Positions 57,479 to 64,000 of a stretch of 64,000 nt of DNA are shown one piece after another. Positions within the stretch are counted from its first letter, which is position 1. Each line of letters begins with the position of its first letter. This DNA is from Hymenobacter perfusus (lineage in GTDB: Bacteria; Bacteroidota; Bacteroidia; Cytophagales; Hymenobacteraceae). The stretch spans positions 1 through 64,000 of the forward strand of contig NZ_RWIU01000011.1 of the NCBI RefSeq assembly GCF_003944765.1, given 5' to 3'. The translations under genes were made by a program, and so were the position numbers. Under the pieces are notes generated by a model. It saw nothing but the letters and a program-made list of their open reading frames with translations, ran no database searches and was not told where the DNA came from.

Positions 57479-57550
57479 AATATGCGCACCCATTAGGCTC
57501 TTAAACTCGGTTCATGCACCATTCCTATTGAGCTCCTAGAAAGATACTCC

Positions 57551-57577
57551 AAGCCCCGGCCGCTGCTGGGGCTTTTT
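57551..57577 (+). terminator. Intrinsic terminator after the HNH gene
   Basis: AAGCCCC and GGGGCTT pair over a 10-base loop, followed by TTT. It lies 73 bp after the HNH stop and before the next MscS gene. Confidence 0.8.
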
Positions 57578-57655
57578 CATGCCGCTCTCACGCCAGGGGA
57601 CCCAAACCCGCTGCCCGGCCGTAGGTAAGGATAACCTCCACCATTACCCGGCCGC

Positions 57656-58540
57656 ATGACCGACCTTAACCGCGCCTTTACCTTACTATCGGGCAAGCTC
57701 ATTCGCTGGATGCAGCAGTTCATTCTGCTGCTGCCCAACCTGCTCATTGCCCTGCTCATTCTGGTCGTCACCTTCTTTGCCGCGCGGCTGGTGCGCCGGC
57801 TCATGGGCAAGGTGCTGCCGCGCATGTCGGCCCACGCTACGCTCAACGCCCTGGTAGGCACCTTGGCCTATGTGGCGGTGCTGCTCATCGGCATCTTTTT
57901 CACGCTGGAGGTGCTGAGCCTCGACAAAACGGTGACTTCGCTGCTGGCCGGCGTGGGCATCATCGGGCTGGCGCTGGGCTTCGCCTTTCAGGACCTGGCG
58001 GCCAACTTTATCAGCGGCATCATCATCGCCGTGCAGCGGCCCTTCACGGTGGGCGACGTCATCGAAACCGATAAGTACTTCGGCACCATCGAGAGCATCA
58101 ACCTGCGCACGCTGGATTTGCGTCAGGTCACCGGTGAGCTGGTACGCGTGCCCAATCGCAAGGTGTTCGAAAGTGCCGTGATTAACTACACCGTCACCAC
58201 CCGCCGCCGCGTGGACCTGGATTGCGGCGTAGCCTACGACTCGGACCTGGAGCGGGTGCGCGACGTGGTGCTGGGCAGCCTGCAGGGCTTCCCCAAGCTG
58301 CTCACCGACCGGCCGCCGGAGGTGATGTTTACCGGCTTCGGCGACAGCGCCATCACCTTCACCCTGCGCTTCTGGATTCCCTACCAGAAGCAGGTCGACT
58401 ACGTGGGGGCCAAAAGCGAGGCTATTATGCGCATCAAGCGAGCGTTTGATGAGGCCGGGATTGTCATCCCCTTCCCCATTCGCACCCTGGACGTGTCGCC
58501 GGCGCTGCTAGCGCAGCTGCGACCCACGGCGGCCGAGTAG
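57656..58540 (+). CDS. MscS family mechanosensitive channel
   Basis: A 294-aa channel. Pore helix: LLAGVGIIGLALGFAFQDLAANFISGIIIAV; the beta domain begins FTVGDVIETDKYFGTIESINLRTL, and the block VPNRKVFESAVINYT follows. It is shorter than E. coli YnaI but a normal size for the MscS core. It lies before a longer MscS gene by 66 bp on the same strand, possibly an operon. Confidence 0.92.
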   Translation: MTDLNRAFTLLSGKLIRWMQQFILLLPNLLIALLILVVTFFAARLVRRLMGKVLPRMSAHATLNALVGTLAYVAVLLIGIFFTLEVLSLDKTVTSLLAGVGIIGLALGFAFQDLAANFISGIIIAVQRPFTVGDVIETDKYFGTIESINLRTLDLRQVTGELVRVPNRKVFESAVINYTVTTRRRVDLDCGVAYDSDLERVRDVVLGSLQGFPKLLTDRPPEVMFTGFGDSAITFTLRFWIPYQKQVDYVGAKSEAIMRIKRAFDEAGIVIPFPIRTLDVSPALLAQLRPTAAE

Positions 58541-58606
58541 GGCCGCCGTCTTTTGACCCGAATGCTGGACCAGTCGGGAGGGTTATTTGTTGTACTTTTC
58601 CCACTT

Positions 58607-60211
58607 ATGAAGCCATTTTTTACTTGCTTATTGCTGTTACTGGCCTGGTGCGCGGCAGCCCAGACGCCCGATTCCCTGGCCCCGGCGGCCCGGTCCGCCC
58701 CGACGGCACTGGCCGGCGCGGCCGTGGTGCTCCCCCCCGCCGATACCTTGTTTCGGGTGTACGGCCGGGTGGGCTCGTTTGGCCCCCGAGAGCGGGCCGA
58801 GGCCATTCAGCGCCGCCTGCAGGCCCTGCTCGACGCGCCGCTGTTTGCCCCGGACTCGCTCTACGTGGTGGACGCCGAGCAGGACTCCGAAATCATGTAC
58901 GCCGATGCCCATGTGCTGAGCGTGGGCGAGGCCGAAGCGCAGGCCCAGGGCCAACCCCGGCAGGCCGTCGCCCGGCAGTACTTGGCCACGTTGCGCCGCC
59001 ACCTCACGGCTGCCCAGCAAGCTAGTTCCCTGCCCGAGCTGCTCAAGCGCGGCGCCCTGGCCGTGCTTACGCTGCTGATGCTGGCCGGGCTGATTTACGG
59101 CCTGAACCGCTTTTTCCGCGCCATCAACCAGCGCATCCTGCGCTGGCGCGGCAGCCCCCTCAAGCCCTGGCGCATCAACAACTACGAGCTGCTCACCCAG
59201 GAGCGGCAGCTGGAGCTGCTGCGCACGCTACTCAAGGTGCTGCGCCTGGTGCTGGTGGCCCTCACAGTGTACCTCACGCTGCCGCTGCTCTTCAGCTTAT
59301 TTCCCTGGACCGAAGGCTTTTCGCGGCAGCTGCTGGGCTACGTGCTGGGCCCCGTGCAGCGGGTGGTGCTGGCCATCGTGCACTACATCCCCAACCTGCT
59401 TACCATTGCCGTTATCTACTTCTTTACCACCAACGCCGTGCGCCTGCTGCGCTTTCTGGCTGGCGAGGTAGCCGAGGGCAAGCTCGTCATCCAGGGCTTC
59501 TACCCCGACTGGGCCCTGCCCACCTTCAACCTGGTGCGCTTCGCGCTGTACGTGTTCATGTTCATCGTCATCTTCCCCTACCTGCCCGGCTCCGACTCGC
59601 CGGTGTTTCAGGGCGTGTCGGTGCTGCTGGGCTTCATCATTTCCTTCGGGTCCACCTCGGCCATCGGCAACCTGGTGGCCGGCATCGTCATCACCTACAT
59701 GCGGCCCTACAAGGTGGGCGACCGGGTCAAGATTGGCGAGGTGGTGGGTGACGTGCTCGAAAAAACGCTGCTGGTCACCCGCCTGCGCACCATCAAGAAC
59801 GAAGACATCACCATTCCCAACTCCAACATCCTCACCGGCCACACCGTGAACTACAGCGCCGCGGCCGCGCGCGAGGGGCTGGTGCTGCACTCCACCATCA
59901 CCATCGGCTACGACGTGCCCTGGCCGCAGGTGCACGAGCTGCTGCTCACGGCCGCCCGCGCCACCCAGGGCGTGGAGGCCGCCCCCGCGCCCTTCGTGCT
60001 GCAAACCAGCCTCGACGATTTCTACGTCTCCTACCAAATCAACGCCTACACCCGGCAGCCGCACCGGCAGGCGGCCTTGTACTCCGAGCTGCACCAGCAC
60101 ATTCAGACCGAGTTTGCCCGCGCCGGCGTCGAAATCATGTCGCCCCACTACCGCGCTACCCGCACCGGCGCCGAAGCCGGCAGCACCATCCCACCGCCAG
60201 CAGCCGGGTAG
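58607..60211 (+). CDS. Long MscS family channel with exported N-terminal domain
   Basis: A 534-aa protein. It has a signal peptide (MKPFFTCLLLLLAWCAAAQ), a periplasmic domain to about residue 145 (ERAEAIQRRLQALLDAPLF), at least four helices, then the MscS core ISFGSTSAIGNLVAGIVITYMRPYKVGDRVKIGEVVGDVLEK. The N-terminal domain resembles those of larger MscS paralogues that may sense ligands. Start at ATG 58607; upstream in-frame sequence includes the promoter-like stretch. Confidence 0.88.
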   Translation: MKPFFTCLLLLLAWCAAAQTPDSLAPAARSAPTALAGAAVVLPPADTLFRVYGRVGSFGPRERAEAIQRRLQALLDAPLFAPDSLYVVDAEQDSEIMYADAHVLSVGEAEAQAQGQPRQAVARQYLATLRRHLTAAQQASSLPELLKRGALAVLTLLMLAGLIYGLNRFFRAINQRILRWRGSPLKPWRINNYELLTQERQLELLRTLLKVLRLVLVALTVYLTLPLLFSLFPWTEGFSRQLLGYVLGPVQRVVLAIVHYIPNLLTIAVIYFFTTNAVRLLRFLAGEVAEGKLVIQGFYPDWALPTFNLVRFALYVFMFIVIFPYLPGSDSPVFQGVSVLLGFIISFGSTSAIGNLVAGIVITYMRPYKVGDRVKIGEVVGDVLEKTLLVTRLRTIKNEDITIPNSNILTGHTVNYSAAAAREGLVLHSTITIGYDVPWPQVHELLLTAARATQGVEAAPAPFVLQTSLDDFYVSYQINAYTRQPHRQAALYSELHQHIQTEFARAGVEIMSPHYRATRTGAEAGSTIPPPAAG

Positions 60212-60399
60212 CGGGCGAACAATTCTTCTTGGCTCAAATGGCTCAGGGCCGCGGCGACCGCGCCAAACTGGACTGGCTCGGTCACGAAGTCGAAGCAGGC
60301 AGGCGGCAGTTCAGGGGGAAAACCAGCCGTTGCTGGTGGGCATGTTGCCAATTGGACCCCTACATAGGCAAGCGAGAGTGATAACCTGTTAGAAGCACC

Positions 60400-60441
60400 A
60401 AATAGAGTCACGTTTTTGCCTGCGAAAACGTGACTCTATTT
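60400..60441. terminator. 17-bp perfect hairpin overlapping a stop codon
   Basis: AAATAGAGTCACGTTTT and its exact complement flank the 8-base loop TGCCTGCG. The right arm includes the TAG stop (60436-60438) of the minus-strand gene. It may end transcription from both sides or regulate mRNA decay. Confidence 0.7.
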
Positions 60442-60741
60442 AACAGCACGGGTTTTTTGGTCAACTACTGTTTGAGCGTTGGCCTGCACCTCGGCCAATA
60501 CCACAGCAATAACTGACTGCACGGGCTCGTCGAGTAAGTCAGCTACACGCAGCAACTCTGCAACGGTGAGGGTAGAAGGCTCCGCTTCGCGTTGCTTAAT
60601 GGTGCGGTAGGTCATGCGAAGATGCTCCATCAGTTCGCGCTCAGTAAACTGGTAGCGGCCGTTGCGAAGCAAGTCCGTGAATCGCCGCGGGGCGGATGGC
60701 TCAACCGGGCCATTGGGCGGTAGGGGAGGAGTGTTAGGCAT
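60436..60741 (-). CDS. Small HTH-type regulator-like protein
   Basis: A 101-aa protein. A Pro-rich leader (MPNTPPLPPNGPVEPSAP) precedes FTERELMEHLRMTYRTIKQREAEPSTLTVAELLRVADLLDE, which reads like a phage-Cro/XRE-type helix-turn-helix, with the RTIKQREAEPSTL segment at the recognition helix. No family name can be given. It lies 99 bp after the ArdC-like gene on the same strand and could regulate it. Confidence 0.55.
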   Translation of the reverse strand: MPNTPPLPPNGPVEPSAPRRFTDLLRNGRYQFTERELMEHLRMTYRTIKQREAEPSTLTVAELLRVADLLDEPVQSVIAVVLAEVQANAQTVVDQKTRAVK

Positions 60742-60840
60742 GATGGTGCAAAATTTGACTGAGAATGAAAAAAATGTGGCGGCCGGGTACCCCACCGCCC
60801 CCGGCCCCGCCTGGTATTGGGCGAGGCACAAGGTCAAGGG

Positions 60841-62154
60841 CTATTCCAGCACCTGCTCCAAAGCAGCAAAGTGCGGGTTCTGCCGCGCCTCCTCGGCCAA
60901 GGTGAGTTCCTCCCATTCCGCAATCTGCCGCATGATGTTGGTCAGCCAGCGGCCCAGCCGGGCGGGGTCTGCCTCGGCCAGAATTCGGGCCGTGGCGGTG
61001 CGGCGCTGCTCGTCGCTGAAAGCGGGGTGCTCCATGAGGCGCATAAGCTCGATGCGCTGCGTGGAAACCACGACAGTGGTGAGCGTAGGCAGCGTTTCCT
61101 GTCCCAAAGCAACCAGGGGCAAGGACGGCAGGGACAGACGGGGCAGCACGGCCCCGGTATCAACGAGCTGTGCAGTGGCGGAGGCGTCTTCGGGCTCGTT
61201 ATTTACCTCCATGGCCCCGGGGCCTGCGCTGGGCGGGGTCGGCTCCGGGGCACTGGGCTCGGTATCATCGGCGCCCGCGGTGCCTAGGATAAACTCAGCG
61301 GCCCGCTGCGCCCGGCTGGCGGCCTGCACCACCAGCTTTTTATCACCGCGCAGCTGCTCCAGCCAAAACCGCAGGTAGGCGGCGGTATTTTCCAGCGTCG
61401 CGCTAGGGTCCAGCCCCGCATGGCCACACAGGAAGGCGGCACCCATCTCGGCCGTCAGTTCCTCGCGGGCGTAGCCGGCACGGCCGCTCGGGCGCAGAGC
61501 CTCGGCCAGGTCGGGCCGGTCCAGGCGGCTGGCGTGGCCGGTGGCGTGGGTCAGTTCATGGAACAGGGTCGAATAATAGGCCTCACCGCTGATAAAGGTT
61601 TCCGGGCGGGGAACATTCACAAAGTCGGGGCCGGGGGCGTAGTAGGCCTGCGCGCCGCCGTGCTCGATGCGGGGGCAGGTAGCCCAGTTCGCTACCAGGG
61701 CTTCGGCGGCGGCCAAAGGCTCGTGGTTCCGGTCTTGGGGCTGCTCGGGCAGAACAATGTCCACCCCTTCGACGTCATCCACGGAAAAGACGGTGTAGTA
61801 CTTGATAAAGGGAGTTTTCTCCTCTTCACCGGTTTGCTTGTCCGTACGGGTCGTGACGTTGTAGTAAATCACGGGCATACCCTTGGCCCCTTTGCGGATG
61901 TTGCCGCCCAGCTCCTTTGCCTGCCGAAACGTGAGAAAAAACGGCGTACTGCCTACCAGGTGCAGCAAAAAAGCATTGATACCGGTATAGGCCCGCCCGC
62001 TGACGTAATTGCGGGGCAACCCGTAGGCGGCATGCCAGGGCTTGCGCCAGGCAATCTGGCCCGCTTCGAGTGCGGCAATTACCCGGTCCGTTACAATCTG
62101 GTACACGTCGGGGCGGGTGGTCGTTTGGGCGGCGGTGCTGGTTTGCTTTTTCAT
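60841..62154 (-). CDS. ArdC-like antirestriction protein with zincin domain
   Basis: A 437-aa protein. The N-terminal domain (VYQIVTDRVIAALEAGQIAWRKPW ... NYVSGRAYTGINAFLL) is the ssDNA-binding ArdC_N domain, and YYSTLFHELTHATGHASRLDR holds the HExxH zinc site of the zincin-like metallopeptidase domain. ArdC proteins shield incoming plasmid single strands from host restriction. An acidic, Pro-rich region and a helical C-terminal extension of 150 residues go beyond the usual ArdC length. Fits a mobilizable plasmid. Confidence 0.9.
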   Translation of the reverse strand: MKKQTSTAAQTTTRPDVYQIVTDRVIAALEAGQIAWRKPWHAAYGLPRNYVSGRAYTGINAFLLHLVGSTPFFLTFRQAKELGGNIRKGAKGMPVIYYNVTTRTDKQTGEEEKTPFIKYYTVFSVDDVEGVDIVLPEQPQDRNHEPLAAAEALVANWATCPRIEHGGAQAYYAPGPDFVNVPRPETFISGEAYYSTLFHELTHATGHASRLDRPDLAEALRPSGRAGYAREELTAEMGAAFLCGHAGLDPSATLENTAAYLRFWLEQLRGDKKLVVQAASRAQRAAEFILGTAGADDTEPSAPEPTPPSAGPGAMEVNNEPEDASATAQLVDTGAVLPRLSLPSLPLVALGQETLPTLTTVVVSTQRIELMRLMEHPAFSDEQRRTATARILAEADPARLGRWLTNIMRQIAEWEELTLAEEARQNPHFAALEQVLE

Positions 62155-62221
62155 CGCTAAGTAGAGGCTAAGTGACTGTTTCTAAAACCGTTTCCTTACT
62201 TATTAAACGAAAATACAGGCG

Positions 62222-62248
62222 TTTTTGTTGCTAAAAAGACAACAAAAA
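62222..62248. promoter_or_regulatory. Dyad upstream of the ArdC-like gene
   Basis: TTTTTGTTG and CAACAAAAA are perfect inverted arms over a 9-base centre, 68 bp before the start. Could be a regulator site in the AT-rich promoter region. Confidence 0.45.
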
Positions 62249-62349
62249 TCAGCTATTGAGGCCATTATTTTGCTTCGCTAAACCATTTCTCCCCCACTGC
62301 CCCTGGCGCTGGGTTCGCCTACCCACTCACCCGTAAAAGAGGTAACAAA

Positions 62350-62378
62350 AGTGCCCGACAGGTTTGCTGTCGGGCACT
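62350..62378 (-). terminator. Intrinsic terminator of the 71-aa gene
   Basis: Perfect 12-base arms AGTGCCCGACAG / CTGTCGGGCACT with loop GTTTG; on the minus strand the stem is followed by TTTTG. It lies 22 bp beyond the stop. Confidence 0.85.
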
Positions 62379-62399
62379 CTTACCGCATCGAATTGTAGC

Positions 62400-62615
62400 T
62401 TACTCGGGCTGGCTGAGTTCCTGCTTCAGACATTTCTGCAGGCTCGCCCGGGAGGCTTCGCCGATTTGAATCAGGGGGGCGCCGTCGTTGAGGTAGAACA
62501 AGACCGGATTGGCCTTGGTGACGGCCTCGCTCCAGGATTCGTCCGAGAGGTCCACGGGCAGTTGCAGCAGCGGCTGGTACTCGTCTCGTATGAGTTGTAA
62601 AATCAGCCCCTTCAT
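62400..62615 (-). CDS. 71-aa hypothetical protein
   Basis: A short protein starting MKGLILQLIRDEYQPLLQLP, followed by SWSEAVTKANPVLFYLNDGAPLIQIGEA and a helical end. No Cys, no membrane segment and no recognised motif. Support for it being real: good length of conserved-looking sequence and a well placed terminator 22 bp after the stop. An in-frame upstream ATG (62660) adds 15 residues. Confidence 0.5.
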   Translation of the reverse strand: MKGLILQLIRDEYQPLLQLPVDLSDESWSEAVTKANPVLFYLNDGAPLIQIGEASRASLQKCLKQELSQPE

Positions 62616-63030
62616 GACGGGGCAAAAACTAGAAAAAGGCCGGTGACCGGTAGATATCATAACAGGGGTAATGGCGTGGAAGGGAATGCAACGAGGGTCC
62701 CAAGCCTAGCGCGTAGCGAGGCCCGGAAATAGACAGCCCTACCCGTCGGCTATTAGCAAGCCGATGGCAGCCGCAGCTGTTGCGGCGGGGTGTTTACCAG
62801 AAAGTTGGATTAGCTTCGATGCGGACCCACGAATAGGGCCGGGCGCTCGGAAATAGGCAGCGGCCGTTGGGCAGCGGGTGCCAGGGTCCGGCCTGCTCGC
62901 GGCAGGACGGACGGCGCATAAAAAGATGGAAACCCTGTTTTCGCCTGCATGGTGAGCAGCTTGCTATGCCCGCAAAACTAAAGAATCAGACCATATTTCC
63001 CGGGAATTTCCTCGGCAAGCCGACTACCTG
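62616..63030. other. Intergenic region with no recognisable gene
   Basis: About 415 bp between the 71-aa gene and the repeat protein. No convincing gene, hairpin or repeat was seen on either strand; it probably holds the promoter of the 71-aa gene. Confidence 0.5.
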
Positions 63031-64000
63031 CTACCGCTCGGGCCCGGCCGTGCGCTCGGCTAGGGCATTGGCGCCTATGCCACTAGGCGCCAGACGGTGC
63101 CGCTCGGCGCGGTCGCCGGAATGTTCGTGAAGCTGCGCCCCGGGCGTGCGGGCCACCTCGTCGAGTGCAGCATTTACCCGGGCCAGGTTCGGCTGGTCGA
63201 GCCGGTAGCTGACTTCTATCTCGCTGTGACGCTGGTGTGTGGCCGGTTCGGTGGAGCTGCGCAGTGAGCCAGTATTCAGGCCGGCCTCGCGCAGTTGCTC
63301 GGCTACGGCTTCGGCCTGACCGGTGCTGCCCGGCCGGGGCTCGGGCTCGTCGATGCGAATAATGGCCGTCTTGGTAACTCCCTGGGGCGGGGCGGCCGCG
63401 GCCAGCTCGCGGCGCTCGGCCTGCTCGCCGGCATCTTCGCGCAGGGTTACCAGGGGAGACTTGTCCAGCGCGTCCAGCGTCTGGCTGAGCTGGCGCAGCC
63501 CGCCGGGCGTAGCGTGGGGATGGTAGCGTACGTCCAGCTCGCTGCGTAGCTGCCCACTGGTCGGGTCCGTTTCGGCTCGGAGCGCCACGTCGGCGCCGGC
63601 TTTGCGCAGCAGCTCGCGCATCTGCTGGGCCTGGCTGGGCGTTGCCTCGTCGGCGGGGCTCGGTTCAGTTACGGTCAGCTGCACGGCGCGCTGCAGAGCC
63701 GGGTTCCCGGTGGCTACGGCCAGCGTCGCGGCCTGACGCTGCTGTTCCGCTTCCCGGCGCTGGGTATCCGGGCTTTGTGCGGCGGCGCGCTGCTCGGCCT
63801 GCTGCCGCTCGGCTTGTTCCTGGCGGGCGCGCTCCTGGCGCTGCTGCTCCTTGGCCTGCTCGTCGGCGCGAGCCTGCTGGGCCACTTGTTCGCGGGTCAG
63901 GCCCTGGCTCAACAGCTCCAGGTCCCGGTTGAAATCCTTGCTGATGGCGTACTCGGTGCGAATGAAGTTCTCAGGCTGCCGGCCGGGCTCGGCGGGTTGT
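63031..64000 (-). CDS. Charged coiled-coil protein with two related C-terminal repeats (partial)
   Basis: The open frame continues to the right edge, so the N-terminus is outside; 323 codons are visible. After a plasmid-like segment (ENFIRTEYAISKDFNRDLELL) comes a Gln/Arg/Glu-rich coiled coil of about 60 residues, then two tandem units of about 95 residues. Each unit has LRxAG, LR(A/S)xTxP, S-E-(L/I)-(D/E)-V-x-Y, a helix with a conserved LDxxxxxP/ LDEVxxTP, and ends (D/H)xG(E/D)xAERxxL. This points to an internal duplication of a small alpha/beta domain. No known family; perhaps a mobilization or primase-associated protein. Confidence 0.7.
   Translation of the reverse strand, partial: QPAEPGRQPENFIRTEYAISKDFNRDLELLSQGLTREQVAQQARADEQAKEQQRQERARQEQAERQQAEQRAAAQSPDTQRREAEQQRQAATLAVATGNPALQRAVQLTVTEPSPADEATPSQAQQMRELLRKAGADVALRAETDPTSGQLRSELDVRYHPHATPGGLRQLSQTLDALDKSPLVTLREDAGEQAERRELAAAAPPQGVTKTAIIRIDEPEPRPGSTGQAEAVAEQLREAGLNTGSLRSSTEPATHQRHSEIEVSYRLDQPNLARVNAALDEVARTPGAQLHEHSGDRAERHRLAPSGIGANALAERTAGPER

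Overview
The window looks like part of a large accessory replicon, most likely a mobilizable or conjugative plasmid, from a GC-rich member of the Bacteroidota close to Hymenobacter (Cytophagales). The reasons are high GC coding DNA, TAnnTTTG-type -7 promoter elements just ahead of several genes, an iteron-controlled Rep_3 initiator, Bacteroidota-type mobilization proteins (DUF5712-like relaxase, BfmA/BtgA-like accessory protein) and families typical of that phylum (DUF6660 with a CusA-TolC fusion, DUF6134, DUF6428, GDCCVxC protein). The host name is inference from style and family content, not from a marker gene. No rRNA, tRNA, CRISPR array or transposase was seen.

Layout. 1-671: start of an exported MORN-like protein, cut by the window edge. 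0.9-4.7 kb: a translationally coupled ABC-three-component (ABC-3C) conflict operon with a DUF4297/Cap4-type nuclease effector, a winged-helix middle component and a Rad50-like ATPase. 4.8-5.8 kb: tyrosine recombinase with a 35-bp dyad site just upstream. 5.9-14.9 kb: two very large divergent genes, a TPR/PIN protein and a nuclease-STAND NTPase resembling Avs sensors; together with ABC-3C they make a 14-kb defence island. 15.0-16.8 kb: replication origin with thirteen iterons and the Rep gene.

17.4-27.1 kb: divalent-metal efflux island (DUF6660, CusA/CzcA-TolC fusion, CusB/CzcB, YnfA, NixA/RcnA-like membrane protein, His-rich P1B ATPase, DUF3703). 27.1-38.4 kb: arsenic island. A minus-strand operon encodes an arsenosugar pathway (TIGR04283-type glycosyltransferase, epimerase, SDR, AhpD-like protein, radical SAM ArsS); the plus strand carries DUF547, arsenosugar-type ArsM, DUF6134, then ArsR, DUF6428, metallophosphoesterase, ArsN-like acetyltransferase and ACR3. 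The likely logic is methylation of As(III), adenosylation, conversion to a glycosylated arsenosugar, and efflux of excess As(III). 38.6-41.7 kb: mercury/thiol-metal cluster (ArsR-type repressor, MerTP, GDCCVxC protein, small Cys peptides) and a SigZ sigma factor with what looks like its own promoter motif in two copies.

41.9-49.2 kb: plasmid maintenance and transfer (Fic toxin with VbhA-like antitoxin, VirD4/TraG coupling protein, relaxase, accessory protein, candidate oriT, ParA and an AT-hook partner). 49.4-60.2 kb: a cluster of membrane channels and transporters (voltage-gated channel, three MscS channels, CPA1 antiporter, DUF2254, DUF389) plus a four-helix copper protein, interrupted by an AT-rich HNH gene. 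60.4-64.0 kb: small regulator, ArdC-like antirestriction protein, a 71-aa protein and a repeat-containing charged protein that runs off the window. Product names are from reading motifs by eye; no database search was run.
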